Shown: positions 1 through 9,339 of the stretch, in pieces | Position numbering within the stretch: the first letter of the stretch is position 1 | Layout: each line of letters starts with the position of its first letter | Source of the DNA: Lobulomyces angularis | Lineage: Eukaryota; Chytridiomycota; Chytridiomycetes; Lobulomycetales; Lobulomycetaceae | NCBI GenBank assembly: GCA_027604685.1 | Contig: JADHYX010000223.1 | Location: forward strand, 4,715-18,799 | DNA: 14,085 nucleotides | Direction: 5' to 3' | Notes under the pieces: generated by a model | What the model was told of the DNA's origin: nothing | Seen by the model: the letters and a program-made list of their open reading frames with translations, nothing else | The model's database searches: none | Position numbers and translations under genes: made by a program

Positions 1-496
1 AAAAATATATTGTTTGTATCAAATTTTTTTTTTTTTTGACTGTAAAAATTTTTTGGCAAGTTATTTATTATTTTTTGAAAATTTGTCAAAAAAAAAAAAA
101 TTTTAACTTCAAATAAAAATTGTAAAATTGAAAACCAAATTTTTTATTTGACATGTTTTTTACTTTCACAATAAGAATTGTTACTAAATAACAGTAAAAA
201 AATATGACTTAAATTTTTATAGCTTCGATAAGTAGCAAAAATAAAAAATAAAAACACAATTTAATAAAACTTAAACAAGCAGCAAAAAAATATTTGAATG
301 ATTTAAGTTAAAGTTGATATTGTTGGAATAATAATAATTATTAAAAAAAAAAAAAAAAAAATCACACAAAACTTATTTAAATATAAATGTGAATTTTTTT
401 GATAAAAACAACTCAATAAAGGCATTTCGTTACTTCTCACAATCTGTTATGTTAAAAATTTTTATTAATTTTAAATTTTTTTTTTTTTTTGGTTAT
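1..496. other. AT-rich intergenic DNA, no gene seen
   Basis: This stretch lies downstream of the minus-strand GT49 gene that ends at 497. It consists of A and T homopolymers, including an A run near 342-361. A plus-strand open frame at 389-586 is low-complexity Phe/Leu/Ile-rich sequence, overlaps the 3' end of the GT49 gene and is best read as chance. No RNA gene or repeat family is recognised. Confidence 0.6.
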
Positions 497-2007
497 TTAA
501 TTCCCACAACCCATCAATTTTATTTGACTATTCTCTTTTCCAAATGTTTTTTTTATCATAGTTTTATATTTGATACATATTTCTGAAATGAAGTTTAATA
601 TTATTGGTTTATTTTTATTCCTCTAACAAATAAATGTGAGAAATTTACAAAATTGTATAAATGTGATAGTTACCTCATTATGCCTTACAGCATCATTGTA
701 TTTATGGTATTGATGGATAACAAAGTCATCAGGTAAAATCCAGAATTCCAATCCTGCTAAATATATTTCATACCACCATGCTGCTTTATTTGCACCATAA
801 CCAGTAAATCTCTCATCACTCCAAGGGACTTGGCTAGAATTAAATACAGCATAGGGTTCGTATTTTGTTGAGAATGGTTGTATTGTGTACATTTCATTAC
901 TCTGAAACCATTTGTCGTATTTAGTGCTAGTGTGTCCTTCGTTACTGTTACCATGAAAAACTATAAAGTTTTCACCAAACAAGTGCGTAATTTCTTCTTT
1001 AGTTTGAGGAAAATCCAGATATTTTGTATCTACTAAATCTTTTGTAAACTCAAAGGCAGGTAATATAAATACTGCCTTTTCGTTTTTAAGTTTCTCTTTT
1101 AGTTTTTCATTTTTCGCAAAGTGTTTTAAAAAATTTTTGTTGATGATGAAGTCTATGTCAAGTGGTAAAACCAGCTCGGTTTTTGAAAAAAATCTTGCTA
1201 CATTACGAAAATAATTAAACTGTCTAGGATACTTGTCAATAATCAAGTGAAGATCCAATCTGTATTCTGTTATATTTGAATATTTTTCCAAAAAGTTGTT
1301 CAGTTTTGACAGGTGTGAATTTAATTTATTGTCGTCTAAAATATGTAACGCAACCGAAAATGGACCTAAGATTATATTTTATTTTAATGCGTAAATTTTT
1401 CTTTTAATTAATATTTTTTCAAACCTTCATACGTGAGCATATTATTTAATAAAATATCAAACCTATCGACAGTGATTAGAGATGTGACAGTGATATCATC
1501 ATTTTTCGTCACACCTTTCGATCGGTAGTAGAAAGGCTGCAGCTTAGATGGTTTTAAAACATTCGAAAACAACTTATCAAAAACGAAGGTGTCAGTGTAT
1601 GGAGAGAGGCTGTTTTTATGGTTCGTATCACTTAGTTGGTCAACTTCAGTTACTTCCGACAGTTGATCGTTGGATAATGGTTCTCTTTGTTCTTCTGCTT
1701 CCAGTCCTTCCCAAGTGGTATGATGAGGTTGGGGAAAAGACTCCACTGAATTTCCACCATATTTTCCTAGTTGACACAATATGTAAATAAACGGGTATAA
1801 AAATAGTTGGTATAATAGATCTTTCTGTAATGTAACCAAAATATAAATTTTTTTCAATTACTTACCAAAAAACTGTTTAAAATTTATGTCATTGTTTCTA
1901 TAAAAACTGTTTTCTCTATAATAGTCCAACAGACTAATCAAAAACAAAATTGTAAAGAAAATGATCAGACTCGTTGTCAGTGTTTTTTTTGAAATAGCAA
2001 CAGTCAT
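497..2007 (-). CDS. GT49 (LARGE/B4GAT1-like) glycosyltransferase, type II membrane protein
   Basis: Four exons (2007-1866, 1766-1425, 1365-674, 622-497) join in frame to 433 residues ending in TAA; introns are 99, 59 and 51 nt. Exon 1 gives a short basic N-terminus and one hydrophobic anchor (about residues 13-27), typical of a Golgi/ER type II enzyme. The lumenal part matches GT49: a YEGPFSVALHILDD segment (compare WEGPIS in LARGE), RNVAR followed by LVLPLDIDFI with a DxD motif at D231/D233, EPYAVF, DERFTGYGANK at 345-355, and ILPDDFVIHQYH with H379 and H382. Known GT49 members transfer glucuronic acid or related sugars using Mn2+; the substrate here is unknown. The start at 2007 is chosen because it supplies the anchor and the phase-1 junction; the ATG near 1857 lies in intron 1. 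A diverged paralogue with the same intron pattern lies at 9340-10717. Confidence 0.88.
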
Positions 2008-2303
2008 TCTTAATTATTTGTTAAGATAATTTTTTTAATATTTAGTTAAAAATTTAATTAAATGATATAAATTATTAAAAATTAAAAAAAAAAAAACAAA
2101 TTTTTACCTTTTATTTTAATTTTCATTTGCCGAAAATCGCGTCCTCAGAGTTGACCTATCAAATTCATCAAGAATTTGAAAAAAATAAAATAAAATGGAT
2201 GTGAAGAATTAGAATTTGTAACTGAATTTTTTTTTTTTAAGAAATACTCTGTAATTAGGTTTTTTTTTTTTAATTACATTTTCAGCTTAAAAGTTAAAGC
2301 GGT

Positions 2304-2560
2304 GCCAGATTAAAGAAATACTCCGAAGCAGCATCTTTTCCAACTACAAGGAACACACTAAGAATAGAAAATGACTGGAAATTTCATTTCTGAGATTATT
2401 ATTTATCATTAAGTTTTGTAAAACAACTGCTACTTTGAGAATTTTCATTATTAAACAATGGAATCCCTTGATTTTTGTAGCGTACTGGGCCTCTAAGTAC
2501 TTGTTATAAAAGTGCTCAAATTCCAAGGGAGGAAGGAGGGAACTTTAAGCAATTGTGATT
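2304..2560 (+). pseudogene. Possible decayed tyrosine-recombinase N-terminal fragment
   Basis: One plus-strand frame from 2304 to 2390 contains NTLRIENDWKFHF, which resembles the SAM-like DNA-binding domain of tyrosine recombinases (a typical form is NTLRAYxSDWxxF). TGA stops follow. Another frame from about 2465 reads PLIFVAYWASKYLL, then a stop, then NSKGGRREL, a stop and AIVI, which resembles the later helices of the same domain. The pieces are in the expected order but broken by stops and a frame change, and no catalytic domain follows. The composition differs from the flanks. The minus-strand open frame at 2344-2526 could be the true signal instead, or this may be chance. Confidence 0.2.
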
Positions 2561-2675
2561 TAACCTTTTTATATTAAATATTAATTAAGGTTTTTTTTAA
2601 TTAATACGGAAAAATTATCCTTTATAGATTTGAATGAATCACCATTTATTTTTTCTTTTATCTGAACATCGAAAA

Positions 2676-2823
2676 TTTTTTTTTTTTTTTTTTTTTCATT
2701 TTTAATTTTTTTTTAAAATTTTTTTTTTTTTAGCAATATTTTTTTTTTTTTTTTTTTTTAAGCATTTTTTAAAAAAAAATTTTTTTTATTTTTTCCTTTT
2801 TCATTTTTTTTTTTTTGTTTCAG
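2676..2823 (+). other. T-rich tract ending in an acceptor-like TTTGTTTCAG
   Basis: About 150 nt of long T runs, interrupted by short A-rich pieces, ends in a strong polypyrimidine-CAG (CAG at 2821-2823), 25 nt before the TRP5 start codon. This looks like the 3' end of an intron in the 5' untranslated region, although no donor can be fixed by sequence alone. It could instead be only a homopolymer-rich promoter. Confidence 0.35.
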
Positions 2824-2848
2824 TATTTACATTCATTGCAATATTAAA

Positions 2849-5641
2849 ATGACCAATCTGCTTTCTTCCCATCAATCTTTACGGTCAGTGTTCAAATCTA
2901 AAAAAGAAGCTGGTAACTTTTTAGTTGAAAAAAATTGGTCCTAAATTTAAAATTACTTACTTTGAAAGGCAAAACTGCCTTTGTTGCATATATAACTGCG
3001 GGATATCCGCATGCTGATTCAACTGTTCCAGCCATGTTGGCCCTTCAAGAAGGAGGTACAGATATCATTGAGCTGGGAGTTCCTTTTTCTGATCCTATCG
3101 CAGATGGACCTACAATCCAGAATGCGAGCTTTGTGTGTTTAAATTTTTACTTAATCGCTTAAATTAAGTCCAAATTTTTTTTTTTTTTTTGTGTTTTTAA
3201 TTTAGGTAGCACTTCAAAATGGAGTAGATATAAAAAAATGCTTGTCTTATGTCAAAGAAGCTAGATCTTTAGGTCTAACTGTTCCTGTTGTATTTATGGG
3301 TTATTATAATCCATTTTTAATTTATGGATTCGATAACTTGATGAACGACTGCAAAGATTTAATCAATGGTTTCATTATAGTAGATTTACCTCCAGAGGAA
3401 TCCGTTGTTTTTAGAGATTTATGCTATGACAATGGGTAAGTAAACATTTTTTTTTGCATTTGAAGAAGAAATAAAAATTTGCATTTTAACTGAATCAGAA
3501 GGCTACAAAAACTTATATATATTGACCAATTTTTGTATTAATTGAACTTATTTTTTTAATATAGGTTAAGCGTTATTCCACTTATAGCTCCATCTACCAC
3601 CGAAAGTAGAATTAAAAATCTTGTTCAAATTGCTGATGCGTTTATTTATGTTGTCAGTACGATGGGAGTAACTGGGGCAAGAGACAAGGGTAATGAAAAG
3701 TTTAAGTTCATTAAATTAACTAAAGTTTTATAGTTGACTCTGCTTTACCAAATCTTGTTTCACGCATTAGAAAGCATACCTCGGTCCCATTGGCCGTAGG
3801 ATTTGGTGTGTCTACTAGGGAGCATTTTGTTACTGTTGCTGAACATGCTGATGGAGTTGTTGTCGGATCCAAAATTATAAATGTTTTGAAAGAATCTACT
3901 AAAAAAAATTTTGAAGAAAACTTAAGAACATACTGCAAAGACATCACTTTAAAAACTGACGAGGAGTTAAAAAAGTTAGTTGAGCGTGAAATTCATGAAA
4001 GATCAGTAAAGTCTACTGTAAATATAGTGTCTAAACACATTCTTCCTGACCGCTTTGGCGAATTCGGTGGACAATGTAAGATTAAAGTTTTTATTGGAAA
4101 CTTCATTTTGTTTCTTCTTTAGATGCTCCTGAAGCCTTGGTTGATTGTTTAGTGGAAATAGAAAAGGCATTTGTTGAAGCCAAAAATGATCCCCAGTTTT
4201 GGGCTGAGTTCAAATCACATTACCCATACATTGGTAGACCTTCACCTCTTCATGCTGCAGAACACATGTCTAAGAGGTGTGGTGGGGCAAAAATCTGGTT
4301 AAAACGTGAAGATTTAAATCATACTGGTAGTCATAAAATTAATAATGCGTTGGGGCAAGTTCTATTAGCCAAACGATTAGGAAAAACTAGAATCATTGCT
4401 GAAACAGGGGCAGGTCAACATGGTGTTGCCACTGCTGTAAGTTTAAGCTTGTTTTAATCAAATTTAAATAATTGTTTTTTAGACTGTTTGTGCGAAATTT
4501 GGCCTAGAATGTGTTATATATATGGGTGCCGAAGATATTAGACGTCAAGCATTGAATGTGTTTAGAATTAAGTTGCTTGGAGCTAAGGTTGTTGGAGTAG
4601 AATCGTAAGTGAAATTCTACAGCCTTTAGTTTTTTTTATATTTTTATTGTATAGTGGCTCAAGGACTTTAAAAGATGCAGTTAATGAAGCAATGAGAGAT
4701 TGGGTTACAAACGTACATAATACCCATTATATAATTGGTTCCGCAATAGGACCTCACCCATTCCCCACCTTGGTTAGAGAATTTCAATCTATTATTGGTA
4801 AAGAGACTAGGGAAGAGTTCATGAAATTAAACGATGGAAAATTACCTGATGTCATTATTGGTATAAAATTTGTTTGTATTTTTTATTTACTTAGTGTAAT
4901 TAGCTTGTGTGGGAGGCGGCTCCAATGCCATTGGTATGTTTCATCCGTTTGTAAATGATGAAAGCGTCACCATTATTGGTGTCGAAGCTGGCGGTGATGG
5001 AGTAGAGACAAGTAGACATAGGTACAGTTGATTGTTAATGTTTTATAAAATTTTTTTTTTTTAAGTGCTACGCTTTCTGCTGGAACTCCAGGTGTTCTTC
5101 ATGGAACAAAAACCTATTTAAATCAGGATAAAAATGGACAGATTACTGAAACTCACAGTATTAGCGCAGTAAGACTATAAGTTTATGCAAATTGTAAAAT
5201 TTAATGGTTTAATTAGGGTTTAGATTATCCAGGTGTTGGACCAGAACATGCGTTTTTAAAAGATATAGGAAGAGTTAAATATTGTGCAGTTACTGATGCC
5301 CAATCCCTCATAGGACTGCGGGAACTTTCTCAATCAGAAGGTAACTAGAATTTCTAGGTTTTTTCTGTTTAACCTTTTCCATTCTTTTAAGGTATTATAC
5401 CTGCTCTTGAAACAGCACATGCTATATATTACGCTACCGAGTTAGCCAAGACTTTAACAAAAGATAAAAATATTGTTATTTGCGTATCAGGAAGAGGTGA
5501 TAAAGATGTTGGAACAGTTGCCGAAAGTTTACCTAAATTTGGTCCAATAATTGGATGGTAACTAAATGAAATTTTTTGTATAAAAAGTTTAATTTTTTTT
5601 TTTTTTTTTACAGGGATTTAAGGTTTGAAGGAACAAATTAA
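2849..5641 (+). CDS. TRP5: Bifunctional tryptophan synthase (alpha-beta fusion)
   Basis: Thirteen exons encode 701 residues, close to yeast Trp5 (707): 2849-2912, 2969-3132, 3206-3435, 3565-3689, 3734-4075, 4123-4436, 4483-4604, 4655-4860, 4904-5021, 5066-5168, 5217-5340, 5392-5557, 5614-5641. It catalyses the last step of tryptophan synthesis: the alpha part cleaves indole-3-glycerol phosphate and the beta part joins indole to serine with PLP. Alpha domain: [14 protein letters not shown] with catalytic E56 and D67, and GFGVSTREH near 217-225. After a linker the beta domain starts near FGEFGGQY (302-309): GSHKINNA with PLP lysine K380, ETGAGQHG with E402, GGGSN at 526-530, and SGRGDKD from S670. 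All junctions keep frame; introns are 43-129 nt. Oddity: T185 sits where E. coli TrpA has Arg179 in loop 6. The enzyme is cytosolic by family. Confidence 0.97.
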
Positions 5642-5919
5642 GAGAAAAATAAGAACTTTCTTTTTATATCTGTTCCTTTTTTGTATTTTTTCTTTGGATC
5701 TTTTATTATTAGAATTATTTAATGTAGCTTATATTGGTTAATATATAAAATTTATTTTACAAATGTTTGAAAAATATGCAAATTGTTTTAGAAAGTTTAA
5801 AAGAATCTTTGAAAAAAAATTTTTTTTTGTTTCAGCATTCATGAAAATAAATAATAATAAATATAATATCAATGTAACTAACAAAAAAAAAAAAAATAAA
5901 ATAAATTTTTTCTATTTTT
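5642..5919. other. Convergent 3' intergenic region
   Basis: These 278 nt lie between the TRP5 stop and the stop of the minus-strand phosphatase, so both transcripts end here. A plus-strand open frame covering much of it is Lys/Asn/Phe low-complexity sequence and runs antisense into the phosphatase gene; I do not accept it as a gene. Confidence 0.6.
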
Positions 5920-7673
5920 TTAACAATTTTCTACATTTCTTCCTAAATATCTTGAATTTTTTATAAAATTTCGTAATTGACAATATTTGGAGTCAGTATT
6001 TCCACTATTACACCAAGGAACGAAAAATTCCTTTCTGTTAAAGAAGTATCTAATAATATAATCTTCGCCTTTTAATGATTTTAATAATTCTATTGATATG
6101 GTGCTTATTAATGGTGGCCACTATATAGAGATTGTGTTTTTAATTAAAATTTTTTAATTTTCTCTATAAATAAATTACCTCTTTTAATTCCATTCCTAAT
6201 AGTGTTAAGATACTCAAGACAGTGGTATCATCTTACAAAAAAAAATAAAATTAAAAAAAAAAAAAGAAAAGTTAATTTATAGAATTACGAGAACTATACA
6301 AAAAAATTTTTTTTGAATTATTTTCCTTCAGCTCCAAATTTTCCGTTAATTCTAATATAATATTCCAGGCTCTTGCGTCTTCAATAAAATCTTGTTTGCC
6401 GTATTCAAAATTAAAAAAATAAAAAGCTAATTGTCCTAATTTATTGAATAATGCATCATCTATTGGTAACTTCATGTTATGGCAAACTTTTGATTGTAAA
6501 TTATCATAAAACATAATCTTCAAAAAAAAAAAAGAAAAATTTAAATTAAATTGTTTTTAAAAAAAAAAAATTAAAATTAATGTAATTTACCAAATCTAAA
6601 TGTTCATTTCCTCCAGTCAAATTTATTAGGTTTTCTAATAATTTATCTCCAATTTTTTCTAATTTTTGGTATGTTATACTATTTTTTTTTGTCGCTTCCA
6701 ACACCTTTATTAATCTTTTACAGTGACTAATAGAAACTGATAATGAATCTATATTTTTTGGTCTGACATTAATATCTAAAATTTCATTATCGTTTTTGGA
6801 TGCATCAGGAGGGAAAAAGCCTGAAGTAAGTGATTGTGCTGACTGAATAGTTCTCCTTAAAAAATTTATACAAGTTATTTTAATTTTAAAAAGAAGTATA
6901 TGGTAAATACCACACATCTGTACTTCTAACAAATACATCCCTTGATGTAGGGGATTTATTTGACATCCAAAGTTCAGACTTCATATACATTTTATTTAAA
7001 AGTGATCCAACTTTTCTAGTTTGATAATGTCCAATTGCGGTAAGTTGACCTGGATTACAGTCACCTATTAATATTTTTTAATTTATTACTATAAAAAGAA
7101 AAAAAATTAAAACCTTTCCAATATCCTCTAGCAGGAATACCTTCAGGAATAGAAACAACTCGCTTAAAACTCCGAGAAGGATAATCTTATTAAAAAGTGA
7201 TTTTTCATAAAAATTTTATAGTTGTATTAATGCATACCTCCAGTTAACGTCATAATTTCACTGTTTTCACCGCAGCGATCCCAAATTTCAGTTTCATTAG
7301 TTTTATCTTTTAAAGCATGTAGTGGACTTCTATCTCCATGGCGATGAAAAACGTGAAGTTGTACTAAACTGTATGTTAAAAAAACTTTTTTAAAAAAAAA
7401 AATTGCAGTCTACCTAATTTGTATTCATCAGTCTAAAAAGACAAGAGTTAAAAACAAATAATATAATTAAGAAAAAAAAATTACATTTATTTTATTATAA
7501 TCAGGAAACGACTGGTCCGCGTCGCAGTAACTTGTTTTATTAAAAAAAAACAACTCTGAACTAGCAAGTTTTTCAAAGTTATCTTCACTTTTGGTATTGT
7601 TAAAACGTGAATGGAAGATTAAATAGGTTAAAAATGATAATATTAATATTAAAAGTTTTTTTAATGAATTCAT
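5920..7673 (-). CDS. Histidine acid phosphatase family protein, PXYLP1-like, membrane-anchored
   Basis: Nine exons (7673-7485, 7432-7414, 7363-7238, 7185-7114, 7064-6911, 6855-6591, 6517-6289, 6231-6179, 6120-5920) encode 435 residues. Residues 5-21 form a hydrophobic N-terminal anchor, and NKTS at 45-48 is an N-glycosylation sequon, so the enzyme should face the lumen or outside. YKLVQLHVFHRHGDRSP carries the phosphohistidine motif (H78). CNPGQLT, VRSTDVWRTIQSAQSL and FFPP follow, then YSSHDDTT with the HD proton-donor pair (H352, D353). This is clade-2 histidine phosphatase; the details most resemble 2-phosphoxylose phosphatase 1, which in animals dephosphorylates xylose in the glycosaminoglycan linker. 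A lysosomal-type acid phosphatase is the alternative. Exon 2 is a 19-nt microexon; the acceptor TTTAG at 7368-7364, not CAG eight bases upstream of the exon, preserves the frame. An in-frame ATG at 7703 would add ten residues. Confidence 0.9.
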
Positions 7674-7748
7674 ATGTTTAAACTTTTGTAAAAAAAAAAA
7701 CAAAAAAAAAAAACTAGAATTTAGAAATATTTTTTTTTTTTTGGAGTA

Positions 7749-7920
7749 ATGATTAAATTATCAATTAAAAAGAATAAAAGAAGTCATACACTGAAAGTTT
7801 AATCTGTAAAAATCATAAAAAGCGGCTGTTTTTAATTAGATATGGAAACCAACTTGTAGAGATGGAACTATTGAATTTAGACCTAAATTAAATTTAGCAC
7901 ACTTTGGATTAAAAATGTAA
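7749..7920 (+). CDS. Doubtful small two-exon gene, 42 aa, unrecognised
   Basis: ATG at 7749 opens 16 codons (7749-7796), followed by a 43-nt intron (GTTTAA to AATTAG, 7797-7839) and an exon at 7840-7920 ending in TAA. The product is basic, with KKNKRSHTLK and then IWKPTCRDGTIEFRPKLNL, which looks less like random AT-rich translation than its surroundings. A variant splices GTAAAT at 7917 to TAG ending at 7969, replacing the stop by Met-Trp-Lys-Phe-Thr and a stop at 7983-7985. I recognise no family; the small basic form recalls mitochondrial ribosomal or assembly proteins, but that is a guess. It starts only 75 nt from the divergent phosphatase start, so it could also be 5' leader sequence. 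Confidence 0.3.
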
Positions 7921-8170
7921 ATCCAATATTGGCTTCATTACTTTTTATATCTCCGATAATTGTCTGTAGGTGGAAATTTACTTAATTACTTTGTAACAGT
8001 TGAAAAAAAGAAAATTAACTTTTGTAAATCTTTATCTCAATTTATCTTTTGGTTTTTAAAAATACATTAAAAGACCTTATAAGAGCAGTTGAAATACTTT
8101 TTCAGAATTTCTTTTTTTTTTTTGATTAAAAAATAATTAAAAAAAAAATATGTCAGTTAAATAAATATTT

Positions 8171-8176
8171 TTCCAG
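8171..8176 (+). other. Acceptor-like TTCCAG upstream of PIS1
   Basis: A pyrimidine-rich TTTTTCCAG ends at 8176, 35 nt before the PIS1 ATG. It resembles a 3' splice site and could end an intron in the 5' untranslated region. No donor is assigned. Confidence 0.25.
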
Positions 8177-8188
8177 CATTTTTAAGTT

Positions 8189-8212
8189 AAAAAAAAAAAA
8201 AAAAAAAAAAAA
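8189..8212 (+). repeat. Poly(A) run of 24 directly abutting the PIS1 ATG
   Basis: Twenty-four consecutive A residues run into the start codon; the last A is the first base of ATG. If transcribed, the mRNA would have an oligo(A) leader of up to 23 nt directly before the initiator. The exact length may vary between cells or be an assembly artefact, as with any long homopolymer. Confidence 0.8.
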
Positions 8213-9189
8213 TGGAAGAAAAGAAAATTTCTAATTCAATAATAAACAATGAAAATGTATATTTTTTTATACCAAATTTAATAGGATACTCGCGGATAAT
8301 TTTTGCTTGTTTTTCATTTTATTTATTAAGCAACTCACCTTTTTTGGCAATGTTTTTTTATCTTCTTTCGGCTGTTTTGGATGCCTTCGATGGGCAAGCT
8401 GCAAGATATTTTAACCAATGTACGAAAAGAATAACATGATATTATTAAATAATATATGCATATACAGAATTATTTTTTAAAAAAAAAAAAATTGAAAACT
8501 AGTAAATTAATAGTTTAATATCTTTTTAAATAAAAATTAGCTACAAAATTTGGAAGTGTTTTGGATATGGTAACAGACCGTTCAACAACAACTTGTCTTT
8601 TAGTTCATTTGGCAATACAGAATCCTAACTATGCACTAGTTTTTCAACTTTTAATTAGTTTGGATTTTTCAAGTCACTACATGCATGTAAGTTATAAAAT
8701 AAAAAAGTAAAAGATTTTTTTTTTTTAATATAAACTTTTTAGATGTATGCCCAAATTCATTCTGGGGCAGAAAGTCATAAAAACATTAGTAAATCTAGTA
8801 ACAAACTATTACACTTGTATTATACCAATAGTAATGTTTTATTTGGTGTATGCGCAGGTATTATTTTTTTTTAAATCATTCTTTTTTCATTAAATAATTT
8901 TATTTTGTTTAAAGGCGATCAGTTGTACTTCGTAGCACTTTATTTGCTTCACTTTCCACATTTAATTAGTTATAAAGTATAAAAAAAAAAAAAAAAACTT
9001 AAAAACTTATTTATTTTGATTTTAATTCATTTTGCAATCTATTTTAAGATATCCTACTTTTTGTTAGCATCATGTTTTCCTGTTTGCTTATTCAAGCAAA
9101 TTGTCAACGTCATACAGTTAATTAATGCAAGTAATTCCTTGGTAAAGGTTGATTTAAGATTAAGAGAAGATTTGAAAAAAAGAAAATAA
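8212..9189 (+). CDS. PIS1: Phosphatidylinositol synthase (CDP-diacylglycerol-inositol 3-phosphatidyltransferase)
   Basis: Five exons (8212-8419, 8541-8686, 8743-8857, 8915-8976, 9049-9189) encode 223 residues; yeast Pis1 has 220. The enzyme condenses CDP-diacylglycerol with myo-inositol to make phosphatidylinositol in the ER membrane. The CDP-alcohol phosphatidyltransferase signature D-G-x2-A-R-x8-G-x3-D-x3-D is complete: D60, G61, A64, R65, G74, D78, D82; intron 1 splits the serine codon in NQSTKFG within it. Other family hallmarks are IPNLIGYSRII near the N-terminus and LDFSSHYMHMYA in the middle. Several hydrophobic segments and a basic Lys/Arg C-terminus fit a multi-span membrane enzyme. 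All four junctions keep frame (introns 121, 56, 57, 72 nt). The start is fixed by family length and by the A run just before it. GT49 copy 2 follows 150 nt downstream on the same strand. Confidence 0.96.
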
Positions 9190-9339
9190 ATTTTTTTATT
9201 TATTAAATTTTTTTTTTTTTTTTTTTTTACTTGGGTTTTTTATTTTAATTTTCTTTTTTAATATTTTATTATAATAGTTTTACAATGTTTTAGTTAAAAA
9301 TTCTTAGTCGGAGTTTTAAATTTTTTTTTCTTTCTGTAG

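Larger units (their letters stand above)
2008..2848. other. Divergent intergenic region between GT49 and TRP5
   Basis: This 841-nt region separates the divergent starts of the minus-strand GT49 gene and plus-strand tryptophan synthase, so it must hold both promoters. Most of it is A/T homopolymer. About 2281-2560 is visibly richer in G and C and is treated separately as a possible relic. The last 170 nt are dominated by T runs. I recognise no defined promoter motif. Confidence 0.6.
7674..8211. other. Divergent intergenic region between phosphatase and PIS1
   Basis: This 538-nt region carries the promoters of the minus-strand phosphatase and the plus-strand PIS1 gene. It contains the doubtful small two-exon gene at 7749-7920. 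The remainder is A/T-rich and ends in a 24-nt A run that includes the first base of the PIS1 ATG. No promoter element is recognised. Confidence 0.5.

Noticed and set aside
757..954. Second minus-strand open frame inside the GT49 gene
   Set aside because: It overlaps exon 3 in another frame, while the accepted frame carries the conserved DERF-GYG-NK region there.
1548..1790. Plus-strand open frame of 80 codons
   Set aside because: It lies antisense to exon 2 of the GT49 gene, whose own frame has conserved family sequence and consistent splice phases.
1767..1865. ATG near 1857 as the start of the first GT49 protein
   Set aside because: It falls inside intron 1. Splicing from exon 1 at 2007-1866 gives a clean anchor and the same exon structure as the paralogue.
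2391..2469. Reading TGA as Trp to extend the 2304 frame (mitochondrial code)
   Set aside because: The window has spliceosomal introns and a gene that ends in TGA (13194-13192), so it is nuclear with standard stops. A TAG stop also follows soon after.
3720..3947. Minus-strand open frame over TRP5 exon 5
   Set aside because: It is antisense to the strongly conserved alpha-subunit sequence GFGVSTREH and has no family features.
5763..5966. Plus-strand open frame downstream of TRP5
   Set aside because: The product is almost only Lys, Asn, Phe and Ile and overlaps the last exon of the phosphatase on the other strand.
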